The notes below the pieces were generated by a model, which was not told the origin of the DNA, made no database searches, and saw only the letters and a program-made list of their open reading frames with translations. From Mycolicibacterium fortuitum subsp. fortuitum (GTDB lineage: Bacteria; Actinomycetota; Actinomycetes; Mycobacteriales; Mycobacteriaceae), in assembly GCF_022179545.1 (NCBI RefSeq), contig NZ_AP025518.1, positions 3,286,001-3,350,000 on the forward strand: 64,000 nucleotides of DNA. Reading direction: 5' to 3'. The position numbers were made by a program, and so were the translations under genes. Positions 35,213 to 43,267 of the stretch are shown piece by piece. The first letter of the stretch is position 1. The number at the start of each line of letters is the position of its first letter.

Positions 35213-35869
35213 TCAGCCGAGAACGAACGGAAGTCGCGCTGCCGTTGCTCCGAGCGCCACCTTCTCCGCATCGGTCGGTGCCCGCCGTCCTGTTCCCACC
35301 AGCAGAACGTCGCTGTCCGACAACTCGTCGGGGAACGAGACGCCGGTGACCTCACCGAGCAGTTTGCGCGACCGGGCCAGACCCGCCGCCGGTGGTCCGA
35401 CTGCGCCCGGCAGGTGCGCGACCAGATCCAGGTGGTGCAACGTCCATTCGAGCACGTAGGCACAGAGATAGTCGCCCACGGTGAGCACCTGGTTCTTGGT
35501 TTCGACCCGAACTTCCGGGTCGGCGAGCTCGGCCGCCCGCCCGGCCGCCGAGCCGAGGTCGTCCAGGTGGAACTTGAGCAGGTCCGAATCCTCGTAGGCC
35601 GCGGCCAGCCGGACGGTCAGCGCATCCAACGGATCCGCACCGGTCGGAGGTGTGTCCGACAGTTCCCAGTAGGTGGCTGCGGCGCGGGTCGGGGCGGCGC
35701 GGGTCGGGGTGGCCAGGGTGATCAGCACGTCCTGGGCATCAATGATGAGGTGGCACACCAGGTCTCGAATCAACCACCCCGCGCAGCCGGAGTCCCGGAC
35801 GAAATCCGGCCGCTCGAGCCCGGCGACTGCCGCGCGTAACGCCGCCCACGAATCCGAGAACTCGCTCAC
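35213..35869 (-). CDS. Maleylpyruvate isomerase-family mycothiol-dependent protein (DinB-like)
   Basis: A 218-residue four-helix-bundle protein. The metal-binding helices show CAGWLIRDLVCHLI with His, and LEWTLHHLDLVAHL with a His pair, as in MDMPI/DinB-2 enzymes that use mycothiol in actinobacteria. The reaction is unknown. An in-frame 15-bp tandem duplication (35680-35709) repeats the residues APTRA. It lies 22 nt after the cyanase gene on the same strand. Confidence 0.83.
   Translation of the reverse strand: MSEFSDSWAALRAAVAGLERPDFVRDSGCAGWLIRDLVCHLIIDAQDVLITLATPTRAAPTRAAATYWELSDTPPTGADPLDALTVRLAAAYEDSDLLKFHLDDLGSAAGRAAELADPEVRVETKNQVLTVGDYLCAYVLEWTLHHLDLVAHLPGAVGPPAAGLARSRKLLGEVTGVSFPDELSDSDVLLVGTGRRAPTDAEKVALGATAARLPFVLG
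35680..35709. repeat. Perfect 15-bp tandem duplication inside the MDMPI gene
   Basis: The unit CGGCGCGGGTCGGGG occurs twice in a row (35680-35694 and 35695-35709). It keeps the reading frame and duplicates five residues in a loop between helices. Confidence 0.8.
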
Positions 35870-35891
35870 GCCTGCAAGCTAGCAGCGAAGA

Positions 35892-36347
35892 CTAGCTTTC
35901 CGCGGCAGTCCAGTCGTATGGCAGGAATTTGCCGTCGAAGGTGACGACCACACGATCGCCGGTGGGATGCGATTTGCGTTGCACGTCGACGCTGAAGTTG
36001 ATGGCGCTCATGATGCCGTCGCCGAACTGTTCATGAATAAGCTCCTTGAGCGCGCCACCGTAGACCTGGAGCGCCTCATAGAAGCGGTAGATCGTGGGAT
36101 CGGTGGGCACGGCAGTCGGAAGGCCACCGCGCATCGGCACCGCGGCGAGCACCGGCACCACCGACTCGTCGAGCCCCAGCAGGTCTGCGATGATCGTGCC
36201 GGATTCGGCCGGAACCGGGTGCTGTCCGAGCAGTGCAGACACCGTCCACACCACGGGTTTGTCGATGGCATCGGCCAATTGCTGCCATGTCAGCCCCTTG
36301 GTCAGACGGGCCTGGATGATCGCGGCGGTGATCTCGTCTCTGCTCAT
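35892..36347 (-). CDS. cynS: Cyanate hydratase (cyanase)
   Basis: A 151-residue cyanase. The catalytic residues Arg88, Glu91 (IYRFYEAL) and Ser114 (GIMSAINF) match E. coli Arg96, Glu99 and Ser122 at a constant offset of 8. An N-terminal helical XRE-like domain (WQQLADAIDKPVVWTVSALLG) precedes the catalytic part. The decameric enzyme converts cyanate and bicarbonate to ammonia and carbon dioxide through carbamate. ATG 36347 is the best start. It sits 26 nt after the fatty-acid-AMP ligase gene and 22 nt before the MDMPI gene. No cynR or carbonic anhydrase gene is adjacent. Confidence 0.95.
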   Translation of the reverse strand: MSRDEITAAIIQARLTKGLTWQQLADAIDKPVVWTVSALLGQHPVPAESGTIIADLLGLDESVVPVLAAVPMRGGLPTAVPTDPTIYRFYEALQVYGGALKELIHEQFGDGIMSAINFSVDVQRKSHPTGDRVVVTFDGKFLPYDWTAAES

Positions 36348-36373
36348 ACCAGAAGCATGCCCGCGCCGCGCGG

Positions 36374-38230
36374 TCACCGCACGCCCAGAGTGCCCGCCAG
36401 GTACTCGGCGCGACAAGCCACCCGGGCCAGCTTGCCACTGGTGGTCCGTGGAATCGCGCCTGCGGGAAGGAATCTCAGGTCAGCCAAGGTCAGGCCGTGC
36501 CGGGCAGCCACCGCGGCGCGGATGGCCTCGCTCGCCTCCTCGGGATCGGCGCGGTTGGTGCGGGCGGCACGCTCGGCTATCACCACCAACCTGGTTCCCT
36601 CAGGATCGCCGTCTGGAGCCACGGTGAACGCCGTGACGTAGCCGCGCCGCACCAGCGGTGAGGCGTCCGCCACGGTGGCCTCGATGTCGTGCGGGTAGTG
36701 GCTGCGACCGTCGATCTGAATCAGGTCGGCCAACCGCCCGGTCACGTAGAACTGCCCCTCGAAGTACACGCCGAGATCGCCGGTGCGCAGCCAGGTCACG
36801 TCCGCCTGCAGCCCCTCTGCGTGACTGCCCGAGTCGAGGCGAGTGTTCAGCCTCACCCCGAATGTCCTGCGAGTCTCCTCAGGACGGCCCCAATAGCCGC
36901 GCCCGATGTTGTTGCCGTGCAACCAGATCTCGCCGACGTGCCCGTCGGGCACTTCCTCGGATCGGGCGTCCGCGGTCGCCGGGTCGACGATCACCGCCCA
37001 CAAGCTGCGGGCGGGGTGTCCGCACGACACGTGTGCGAGGGCATCTTCGGCGTGTGCGTCGACGCGAACCGCACGGCCGACGGCGAGTTGCTCGCGGTCG
37101 AAGTACACCACCGAGGCCTGCTCGGCCGGGGCGATGGTCGAGATCAACAGGGTGGCCTCGGCGATACCGTACGACGGTTTGAACGCCGTCGGCGGCAGTC
37201 CGTACGGAGCGAACTTCTCGTTGAAAGCCGTTATCACTTCGGGAATTACGGGCTCGGAACCGATAATCAGCACCACATTGCTCAGATCGATGTCCTCACC
37301 CGCGGCGGGCACGCCGCGCTGGGCTGTCCATTCATAGGCGAAGTTCGGCGCGGCGGTGATCACGCGACCGTGCTTCGACGCCTCCGACATGGCCCGGATC
37401 CATCGCTGGGGACGGCGGATGAACGCCGTCGGCGACATCAATGTCGAGTGGCCGCCGTACACCGCGGGAAAGCCGATCATCGACAGCCCCATGTCGTGAT
37501 AGAGCGGTAACCAACTCAGGCCGTGGGTATTTCGGTTCAACAGATCGATGGACAGGATCATCTGCAGCAGGTTCGTCCCGACTGCTCGGTGGGTGATCTC
37601 CACGCCGACCGGCGGGCGCGTCGATCCCGAGGTGTACTGCAGGTGCGAGATGTCGTCGGGATCGACCGGAATCGGGGTGAATCTTTCCCCCACGGAATCA
37701 GGCACCTCATCGATGACCACCACCTCTGGACGCACGGACTCCGGCATCTTCGCCAGGAATTCCTGCACGGCCGTGTTGGCGGAGACGGTGGTCAGGACGG
37801 TCGTCGGACAAGAGTCGAGCAGTGCGGTTTCCAGCCGTTCGGCGTGGCCCTGCAATTCGGGCGCGAACAGCGGCACAGCGATGTTTCCGGCCTTGATCGC
37901 GGCGAAGAAGCCCACGACATAGTCCAGGCCTTGCGGAGCGAGGACCGCTACGCGGTCACCCCGCACAGCGACCTGCTGCAGCAGCGCAGCGACAGCCCGC
38001 AACCGAACGCCCAGCTGTGTCCAGGTCAGTTCGAAGACTTCTTCCTCGCCGTGGCTGTGATCCAGGAACCGGTACGCCACCAGGTCGCCGACGTGGGCGA
38101 TGTTGCGGTCGATGAGCGAAATCAGAGTGGTACCCGGGGGCAGGATGATGCCGCCGTTCTCGTCCAGGCAGTCCTCGATACGGAGCAGGCCTGCCGGGGC
38201 CTCGTACTGAACCTGAGTGCCGCTATCCAT
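36374..38230 (-). CDS. Fatty-acid-AMP ligase (FadD32-type, FAAL)
   Basis: A 618-residue adenylate-forming enzyme. The ATP motif is LQYTSGSTRPPVGVEITH, followed by SWLPLYHDMGL, a FAAL signature, and YGIAEATLL, TGDLGVYFEGQFYVTGR and TTSGKLAR with the catalytic Lys. The insertion-type pattern and YHDMGL mark it as an AMP ligase that hands fatty acyl-adenylates to acyl-carrier proteins, rather than a CoA ligase. Unusually, no polyketide or non-ribosomal peptide synthase lies nearby. The start ATG 38230 is only 9 nt after the SRPBCC gene stop, so it is probably in the arsR-led operon. Confidence 0.9.
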   Translation of the reverse strand: MDSGTQVQYEAPAGLLRIEDCLDENGGIILPPGTTLISLIDRNIAHVGDLVAYRFLDHSHGEEEVFELTWTQLGVRLRAVAALLQQVAVRGDRVAVLAPQGLDYVVGFFAAIKAGNIAVPLFAPELQGHAERLETALLDSCPTTVLTTVSANTAVQEFLAKMPESVRPEVVVIDEVPDSVGERFTPIPVDPDDISHLQYTSGSTRPPVGVEITHRAVGTNLLQMILSIDLLNRNTHGLSWLPLYHDMGLSMIGFPAVYGGHSTLMSPTAFIRRPQRWIRAMSEASKHGRVITAAPNFAYEWTAQRGVPAAGEDIDLSNVVLIIGSEPVIPEVITAFNEKFAPYGLPPTAFKPSYGIAEATLLISTIAPAEQASVVYFDREQLAVGRAVRVDAHAEDALAHVSCGHPARSLWAVIVDPATADARSEEVPDGHVGEIWLHGNNIGRGYWGRPEETRRTFGVRLNTRLDSGSHAEGLQADVTWLRTGDLGVYFEGQFYVTGRLADLIQIDGRSHYPHDIEATVADASPLVRRGYVTAFTVAPDGDPEGTRLVVIAERAARTNRADPEEASEAIRAAVAARHGLTLADLRFLPAGAIPRTTSGKLARVACRAEYLAGTLGVR

Positions 38231-38239
38231 GACCGCAGT

Positions 38240-38683
38240 CTAGGTGGCGGCACTCTCGAGGCGAGCTCCCAACTGTTCGAGGGTGACAACCCAGCCGTTG
38301 TGAAAGCTGTCGAATTCCTCTGGCGGCAAAAGGGAATGCTCGATGGACATCAACGTCTGACCGTCGCCGGCCGGCTCGAACTCGACGTTGACGATGCTGA
38401 CCACAGTCGGGTCTGCCCAGTCCGAGTTACTCCAGGTGAACCGCAGCACCCGGGGCCGGTCGATCGTCAGGAACTGTCCGGTGATCAGCACGCTCGAACC
38501 GGAATCGTCGATGTCGAACCGCACGAGCCCACCCACCCGAGGTTCGACCGCCACCTCCACGCAGTACACCGGCCGCGGGCACATCCACTCCCGCAGCGAC
38601 TCGGGATCGAGCCATTCGTCGAACACCACATCTGGGGCGGCGGGCATGAGTCGCCGCACACGGACGGTCGGCGCGTCGGTCAT
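38240..38683 (-). CDS. SRPBCC/AHSA1-domain protein
   Basis: A 147-residue START-like protein of the Aha1/SRPBCC type. Typical pieces are VRRLMPAAPDVVFDEWLDPESLREWMCP, RVLRFTWSNSDW and FHNGWVVTLEQLGARLE. Such proteins bind hydrophobic ligands. The start ATG 38683 overlaps the ArsR gene stop by 4 nt (ATGA). ArsR plus SRPBCC pairs are frequent in actinobacteria and probably work as sensor and effector. Confidence 0.87.
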   Translation of the reverse strand: MTDAPTVRVRRLMPAAPDVVFDEWLDPESLREWMCPRPVYCVEVAVEPRVGGLVRFDIDDSGSSVLITGQFLTIDRPRVLRFTWSNSDWADPTVVSIVNVEFEPAGDGQTLMSIEHSLLPPEEFDSFHNGWVVTLEQLGARLESAAT

Positions 38684-39030
38684 CGGGACTGCGCCTTCCG
38701 ACGCAACCGTGCGGCCAGGGCGTCGGCGCGGGTCGACCAGAAGTCCGTCTGCTCGGTCATCCACTGCTGGGCCATGGTCAACCCATCCTGTTTGAGCGAG
38801 ACCCAGTGCTCTCGACCACGGATCTCGCGCTGTACCAGGCCGGCGGCTTCCAGCACCCCGATGTGGCGCGAGACGCCGGCGAACGTCATGGGCAACGGGG
38901 CAGCCAGATCGCTGATGCGGGCGTCGCCCTCACGCAGCGCCTCCAGCAATCGGCGCCTGGTCGAATCGGCCAGAGCTGAATAGGCGCGGTCCAGAACTTG
39001 ATCTTCAACCACCTTGTTGACTATAGCCAT
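38680..39030 (-). CDS. ArsR-family transcriptional regulator
   Basis: A 116-residue winged-helix repressor of the non-metal ArsR type (YSALADSTRRRLLEALREGDARISDLAAPL, recognition helix FAGVSRHIGVLEAAGLV). It has no cysteines, so no metal site of the usual kind. It leads a minus-strand operon and is divergent from a DUF899 gene. Two palindromes with the same half-sites and spacing flank and overlap its start (39004-39021 and 39058-39075), which suggests autoregulation. Confidence 0.9.
   Translation of the reverse strand: MAIVNKVVEDQVLDRAYSALADSTRRRLLEALREGDARISDLAAPLPMTFAGVSRHIGVLEAAGLVQREIRGREHWVSLKQDGLTMAQQWMTEQTDFWSTRADALAARLRRKAQSR
39004..39021. promoter_or_regulatory. ArsR operator candidate 1, inside the arsR 5' coding end
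   Basis: TTCAAC-N6-GTTGAC (39004-39009, 39016-39021): same half-sites and spacing as the perfect site at 39058-39075, with one mismatch. The two sites are exactly 54 bp apart, about five helical turns. Confidence 0.5.
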
Positions 39031-39057
39031 GCGCCGTGGTTACCTCGAGGAACATTA

Positions 39058-39075
39058 TTCAACTGATTTGTTGAA
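39058..39075. promoter_or_regulatory. ArsR operator candidate 2, in the divergent promoter
   Basis: TTCAAC (39058-39063), TGATTT, GTTGAA (39070-39075): a perfect 6-6-6 inverted repeat between arsR (start 39030, minus strand) and the DUF899 gene (start 39117, plus strand). This is a natural position to control both directions. Confidence 0.65.
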
Positions 39076-39116
39076 CGATTGAAGAGCGTGGCAACGGACT
39101 CACGACGGGAGCAACC

Positions 39117-39887
39117 ATGCAGAACCCACCGATCGTGCCTGCCGCAGAATGGCAGGCCGCCCTCGACGAAATGCTGGTCAAGGAGAAGGAATTCACCCGC
39201 GCACGCGACCGGCTCGCAGCGCTGCGCCGGTGCATGCCGTGGACCCCGGTCGAAAAGGACTACCGGTTCGAAGGACCCGAAGGCACCGCGACGCTGCTCG
39301 ACCTGTTCGCCGGGCGTCGTCAACTGATCGTGTACCGCGCCTTCCTAGACCCCGGCGTGGACGATTGGCCGGAGCACGGTTGTGTCGGGTGTTCTCTGAT
39401 GGCCGATCACATCGGCAACCTCGCGCATCTCAACGCCCGCGACACCACGCTCGTGTACGTGTCGCGGGGCTCACAGGACGACATCGCCAGGATCAAGACC
39501 CGCATGGGCTGGGCTCATCCCTGGTACACCATGGTCCCTCGCCCAGACGCCGCATTCGACGTGGACTTCGGTGTCGATGAATGGCACGGCACCAACGCAT
39601 TCATCCGCGACGGAGACCAGATCTTCCGCACGTACTTCATCGACAACCGCGGAGACGAGGCATTCGTCAACACCTGGAACTTTCTGGACATGACCGCCCT
39701 CGGCCGACAGGAGACCTGGGAGGACTCTCCACCGGGATATCCGCAGACCAAGGCCTACGAGTGGTGGTCATGGCACGACACCTACCCCGAGCACGAACCG
39801 TCACGGTGGTTCGGTGACCCCGATCCCGACAATCCGCGCGATCCACGTCCGCCACAGGACGGCTGCGCGGCTTGCGGGCGCCAGTGA
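39117..39887 (+). CDS. DUF899 thioredoxin-like protein
   Basis: A 256-residue protein of the DUF899 family, related in fold to thioredoxin. Marks are PWTPVEKDYRFEGPEG, LIVYRAFLDPGVDDWPEHGCVGCSLMADHIG with a Cys-x2-Cys, and VDFGVDEWHGTNAFIRDGDQIFRTYF. The C-terminus has a further CAAC pair (DGCAACGRQ). Function is unknown; a redox role is plausible. It is divergent from the ArsR-led operon and shares its operator region. Confidence 0.87.
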   Translation: MQNPPIVPAAEWQAALDEMLVKEKEFTRARDRLAALRRCMPWTPVEKDYRFEGPEGTATLLDLFAGRRQLIVYRAFLDPGVDDWPEHGCVGCSLMADHIGNLAHLNARDTTLVYVSRGSQDDIARIKTRMGWAHPWYTMVPRPDAAFDVDFGVDEWHGTNAFIRDGDQIFRTYFIDNRGDEAFVNTWNFLDMTALGRQETWEDSPPGYPQTKAYEWWSWHDTYPEHEPSRWFGDPDPDNPRDPRPPQDGCAACGRQ

Positions 39888-39933
39888 TCCACCGCGGGGC
39901 AAGCCCGCACCGGCCGTTGGACAAGATGGACGG

Positions 39934-41511
39934 GTGACACAACCTCCGCTGACCGTCCCCGCCCTCCTGCGACGCAGTGCCGCCGAGTTCGGTGAATCCG
40001 TCTACCTGGTCACGCCTACCGACCGGCTCACCTACGTCGAGGCCGACCGACGGTCGGCCGATCTGGCGCGGTGGCTGCTCCGTCAAGGAGTGGGCAAGGG
40101 CACCCGCGTCGGGTTGTTCTTCCCCAACGGCGCCGAATGGGTGACATGGTGGCTCGCCGTGTCACGCATCGGTGCCATCGCGGTACCTCTCAGCACGCTC
40201 TATACCCCCGTCGAGATCGCAAAGGTGTTGCGGCTGGCAGATATCGGAATACTCATCGCCCCCGGTACGGTGCTCAACATCGACGTCGCCGAGAGGTTGG
40301 AAGCGGCCCTGCCCGAACTGCTCCACCACACGAGCAGTCGACTGGCGTTGCGTGCCGCCCCGTATCTGCGTCGCATCGCACTGGCCGACGCCGTCGACCG
40401 GCCATGGGCTTCAGGCGTTACCGGCGACGAGCCGGACCGGGTGCCGACGGATGTGCTGGCCGCCGCGGAAACTGAAGTATCCCCCGCCGATCTCGCGATC
40501 ATGGTGCACACATCGGGATCTACGGCCGATCCCAAAGGGGTGCTGCACACCCATGGCACGCTGGTCCGTCAGACCTCGACCTGGCCCGCCGCCATCCGCG
40601 CGATCAGCGGGACGGACGTCCAGTCCCGGATTCTGTGTGCGATGCCGTTCTTCTGGATCGGCGGACTGCTCGCGGTCACCGGTGCCCTGCACGAGCCCGT
40701 CACCCTGGTGGTCATGCCGAAGCTGGATCCCGCGACCGCACTGGATCTGGCCGAGCGGGAACACATCACCGGGATCGTAGGCTGGCCCGCATTCACCCAG
40801 CGATTGCGCGAGCATCCTTCGTTCGCCGACCGCGATCTGAGTAGCGCACCGATGCTGCGCGACGGACCGCTCGACATCGCCATGACCGATGTGCCCGACG
40901 GCTTTCCGGTGCACCGCACCATGTCTGAGACGGCCGGCGGATTCGCCTTCACCGACATGGCCATCGTCGACGAGCATGGCTGCCCCGTTGCACCGGGCGA
41001 GACCGGCGAACTCCTGGTCCGCGGTGTCGGCGTGATGGCCGGCTACAACAAGCGAGAACGGTCGGAGACGTTCGACGCCGATGGTTGGTACCACACCGGC
41101 GACAAGGTGTACCGCCGCGAAGGCGATCCCCGGCTGTTCTACGTCGGACGAACCACCGACCTGATCAAGGCCGCCGGTGCCAACGTCTCCCCGTTGGAGG
41201 TCGAGGCGGTCATCGCCGAATCAACCGATGTGACGCAATGCGTGGTCATCGGCATCGATGACCCACAGCGCGGTGAGGAGGTGTGCGCGGTCGTGGTCCC
41301 CGCCGTCGAGCTCGACATGCAGTCGCTGGCCGCCCATGCCCGCAAACAGTTGTCCGCCTACAAGGTGCCGACCCGATGGGCACTGACCACCAGCGACCGG
41401 ATACCGACTCTCGCCAGCGGCAAGTTCGACCGGAAAGCCCTGCGGCAGTTGATCATCAGCGGAGAGATCGAGACCGTTCGCATCCAGCCGGCGCACCGAT
41501 CCGTGGGTTGA
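39934..41511 (+). CDS. AMP-dependent acyl-CoA synthetase/ligase (FadD-like)
   Basis: A 525-residue adenylate-forming enzyme. The ATP motif is MVHTSGSTADPKGVLHTHG, followed by DADGWYHTGDKVYRREG, GRTTDLIKAAGANVSPLEVEAV and PTLASGKFDRKAL with the catalytic Lys. The region before the A5 motif is shorter than usual (APMLRDGPLDIAM, then MSETAGGF). It probably activates a carboxylic acid as acyl-AMP and then acyl-CoA. GTG 39934 is the start; it lies 46 nt after the DUF899 gene. The substrate is unknown. Confidence 0.88.
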   Translation: MTQPPLTVPALLRRSAAEFGESVYLVTPTDRLTYVEADRRSADLARWLLRQGVGKGTRVGLFFPNGAEWVTWWLAVSRIGAIAVPLSTLYTPVEIAKVLRLADIGILIAPGTVLNIDVAERLEAALPELLHHTSSRLALRAAPYLRRIALADAVDRPWASGVTGDEPDRVPTDVLAAAETEVSPADLAIMVHTSGSTADPKGVLHTHGTLVRQTSTWPAAIRAISGTDVQSRILCAMPFFWIGGLLAVTGALHEPVTLVVMPKLDPATALDLAEREHITGIVGWPAFTQRLREHPSFADRDLSSAPMLRDGPLDIAMTDVPDGFPVHRTMSETAGGFAFTDMAIVDEHGCPVAPGETGELLVRGVGVMAGYNKRERSETFDADGWYHTGDKVYRREGDPRLFYVGRTTDLIKAAGANVSPLEVEAVIAESTDVTQCVVIGIDDPQRGEEVCAVVVPAVELDMQSLAAHARKQLSAYKVPTRWALTTSDRIPTLASGKFDRKALRQLIISGEIETVRIQPAHRSVG

Positions 41512-41524
41512 CCGCGCGGGAAAT

Positions 41525-41899
41525 TCAGAAGCGATCGGTCTGATCGCGGAATGCGGCCGCTGGCTGGACGAGCGCACCCAGGTCTCGAACCCGACCGGCC
41601 AGGGTGGCGTCGGATGTCACCACCGTGACCGCATCAGGGCGCGAATCCGCGTACACCAATCGCACGATCTCGTCGTCCGCCGAATTCGCGGCGGCCCGCG
41701 GGGCGTGACAGATGTCGATGACGGTGGATCGGATAGCCGGTCTGACCGGCCCTTCGAGCACCACCGTCACCTGTTGCCCCTCTGCCTCCGACCAGCGCTC
41801 GAGTCGCCCGACCAGACCCACCAGCGCGCCACGGCGGTCCTTCCACCAACCGTCCGGCTTCGACCCGATGACGTTCATGGCGTCCACAATCCAGCGCAC
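41525..41899 (-). CDS. NYN-domain (PIN-like) RNase-type protein
   Basis: A 124-residue protein. MRWIVDAMNVIGSKPDGWW with the first catalytic Asp, and SADDEIVRLVYADSRPDAVTVVTSDATLAGRVRDLG with further Asp residues, match the NYN/YacP-like PIN fold. Members are usually RNA nucleases. Start ATG 41899. It diverges from the URC operon, with a palindrome between them. Confidence 0.83.
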   Translation of the reverse strand: MRWIVDAMNVIGSKPDGWWKDRRGALVGLVGRLERWSEAEGQQVTVVLEGPVRPAIRSTVIDICHAPRAAANSADDEIVRLVYADSRPDAVTVVTSDATLAGRVRDLGALVQPAAAFRDQTDRF

Positions 41900-41914
41900 T
41901 CAACCGACGGTACG

Positions 41915-41938
41915 GGCACTCTGCATGCAGAACGTGCC
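41915..41938. promoter_or_regulatory. Candidate operator of the URC uracil-catabolism operon
   Basis: TCTGCATGCAGA (41920-41931) is a perfect 12-bp palindrome, flanked by GGCAC (41915-41919) and GTGCC (41934-41938) as a second nested inverted repeat. It lies 16 nt from the NYN gene start and 58 nt before the start of the first URC gene. Confidence 0.5.
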
Positions 41939-41995
41939 GAATCGGGGTTCACTGGAATGTCTCAACCGGACGTGCGCGGAGGAAGGAGCACCGAC

Positions 41996-43267
41996 ATGGT
42001 CGCCGATTCAGGTGGTGCCTCCGTCGAGCCGGCAAAGGCCCGGCACATCCGGCTGACGTCCCACAGCGCAGTCGCGGGCACCCCGACGATCCGTTGGGGC
42101 GCAGCCAGCGCCGCCGAGCGCGGCCCGGTGATCGGTACCACCACCACACGCGCGCACCGCAACGTGATCGGCACCCACAGTGGCTCATACAGCGTGTACC
42201 GGGCATTGGCCGTTGCGGCGGGCACGCTCTCCCCGGGCCACCGCGCCGATCTCACCAACACCGCTCCGACCGACGTGATCGGTCCGTACGCCCAGTGGAG
42301 CCAACCCGAGGCGATCGTCAGCCTGGATCCCTGGGGAGCGATGATCTCGGAGGCATTCACCACCGAGCTGGCCGCGGGCTACGACATCAGGCCGACCATC
42401 GCGGTGACCAAGGCTCACGTACTCGTGCCGGAGATCACCACGGCCATCGCCGCCGGCCGGCTACATCCTGACGGAGCGGTGCTGCTGGAGAACGGGGCGG
42501 CACTGGTGACCAAGGCAGCGATCGAGCCGGTGTGGTTCCTGCCTGGGGTGGCAGCCCGCTTCGGGTGCACCGAGACCGCTCTGCGCCGTGTGCTGTTCGA
42601 GGAGACCGGAGGCATGTATCCCGAACTCGTCACCCGCGGCGATCTCGAGGTGTTCCTGCCCCCGATCGGTGGGCAGACGGTCTACATCTTCGGCGCACCA
42701 CGAGATCTCGCGGACCCGACGGTGGAACTGACCGCTCGGGTGCACGACGAGTGCAACGGCTCCGACGTCTTCGGCTCCGACATCTGCACGTGCCGGCCCT
42801 ATCTCACCCACGCGATCGAGGAATGCATCGCCGGGGCGCAGCGCGGTGGCGTCGGCATGGTCGCCTACTCCCGCAAGGAAGGTCGGGCACTCGGTGAAGT
42901 GACCAAGTTCCTCGTCTACAACGCCCGCAAGCGCCAGGACGGTGGTGACACAGCCGACCAGTACTTCGCCCGCACCGAATGCGTGGCGGGCGTGCAGGAT
43001 ATGCGTTTCCAGGAGCTCATGCCGGACGTCCTGCACTGGCTCGGCATCCGCAAGATCCACCGGCTGGTGTCGATGAGCAACATGAAATACGACGCCATCA
43101 CGGGTTCCGGTATCGAGGTCGGCCAGCGGGTCAACATCCCGGATGAGTTGATCCCCGACGACGCCAGGGTCGAGATCGACGCCAAGATGGCCGCCGGTTA
43201 CTTCACCCCTGGGCCGGTGCCGGGTGCCGACGAACTCAAGATAGCCAAGGGACGCGGACTGGCCTGA
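41996..43267 (+). CDS. GTP cyclohydrolase II-like protein of uracil catabolism (URC1 type)
   Basis: A 423-residue RibA-like protein. The zinc-site block HDECNGSDVFGSDICTC has the Cys-x10-Cys-x-Cys spacing of GTP cyclohydrolase II. MVAYSRKEGRALGEVTKFLVYNARKR resembles the RibA catalytic loop with Arg replaced by Lys near the start. The long N-terminal extension (about 200 residues) is typical of the URC1 group, which works in the URC pyrimidine degradation pathway rather than in riboflavin synthesis. ATG 41996 follows GGAGGAAGGAG; ATG 41957 is an in-frame alternative. The next gene overlaps by 1 nt. Confidence 0.85.
   Translation: MVADSGGASVEPAKARHIRLTSHSAVAGTPTIRWGAASAAERGPVIGTTTTRAHRNVIGTHSGSYSVYRALAVAAGTLSPGHRADLTNTAPTDVIGPYAQWSQPEAIVSLDPWGAMISEAFTTELAAGYDIRPTIAVTKAHVLVPEITTAIAAGRLHPDGAVLLENGAALVTKAAIEPVWFLPGVAARFGCTETALRRVLFEETGGMYPELVTRGDLEVFLPPIGGQTVYIFGAPRDLADPTVELTARVHDECNGSDVFGSDICTCRPYLTHAIEECIAGAQRGGVGMVAYSRKEGRALGEVTKFLVYNARKRQDGGDTADQYFARTECVAGVQDMRFQELMPDVLHWLGIRKIHRLVSMSNMKYDAITGSGIEVGQRVNIPDELIPDDARVEIDAKMAAGYFTPGPVPGADELKIAKGRGLA

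Noticed and set aside
37523..38983. Long plus-strand frame (486 codons) opposite the fatty-acid-AMP ligase and SRPBCC genes
   Set aside because: It crosses the boundaries of three well-supported minus-strand genes and has low-complexity Arg/His/Asp-rich content.
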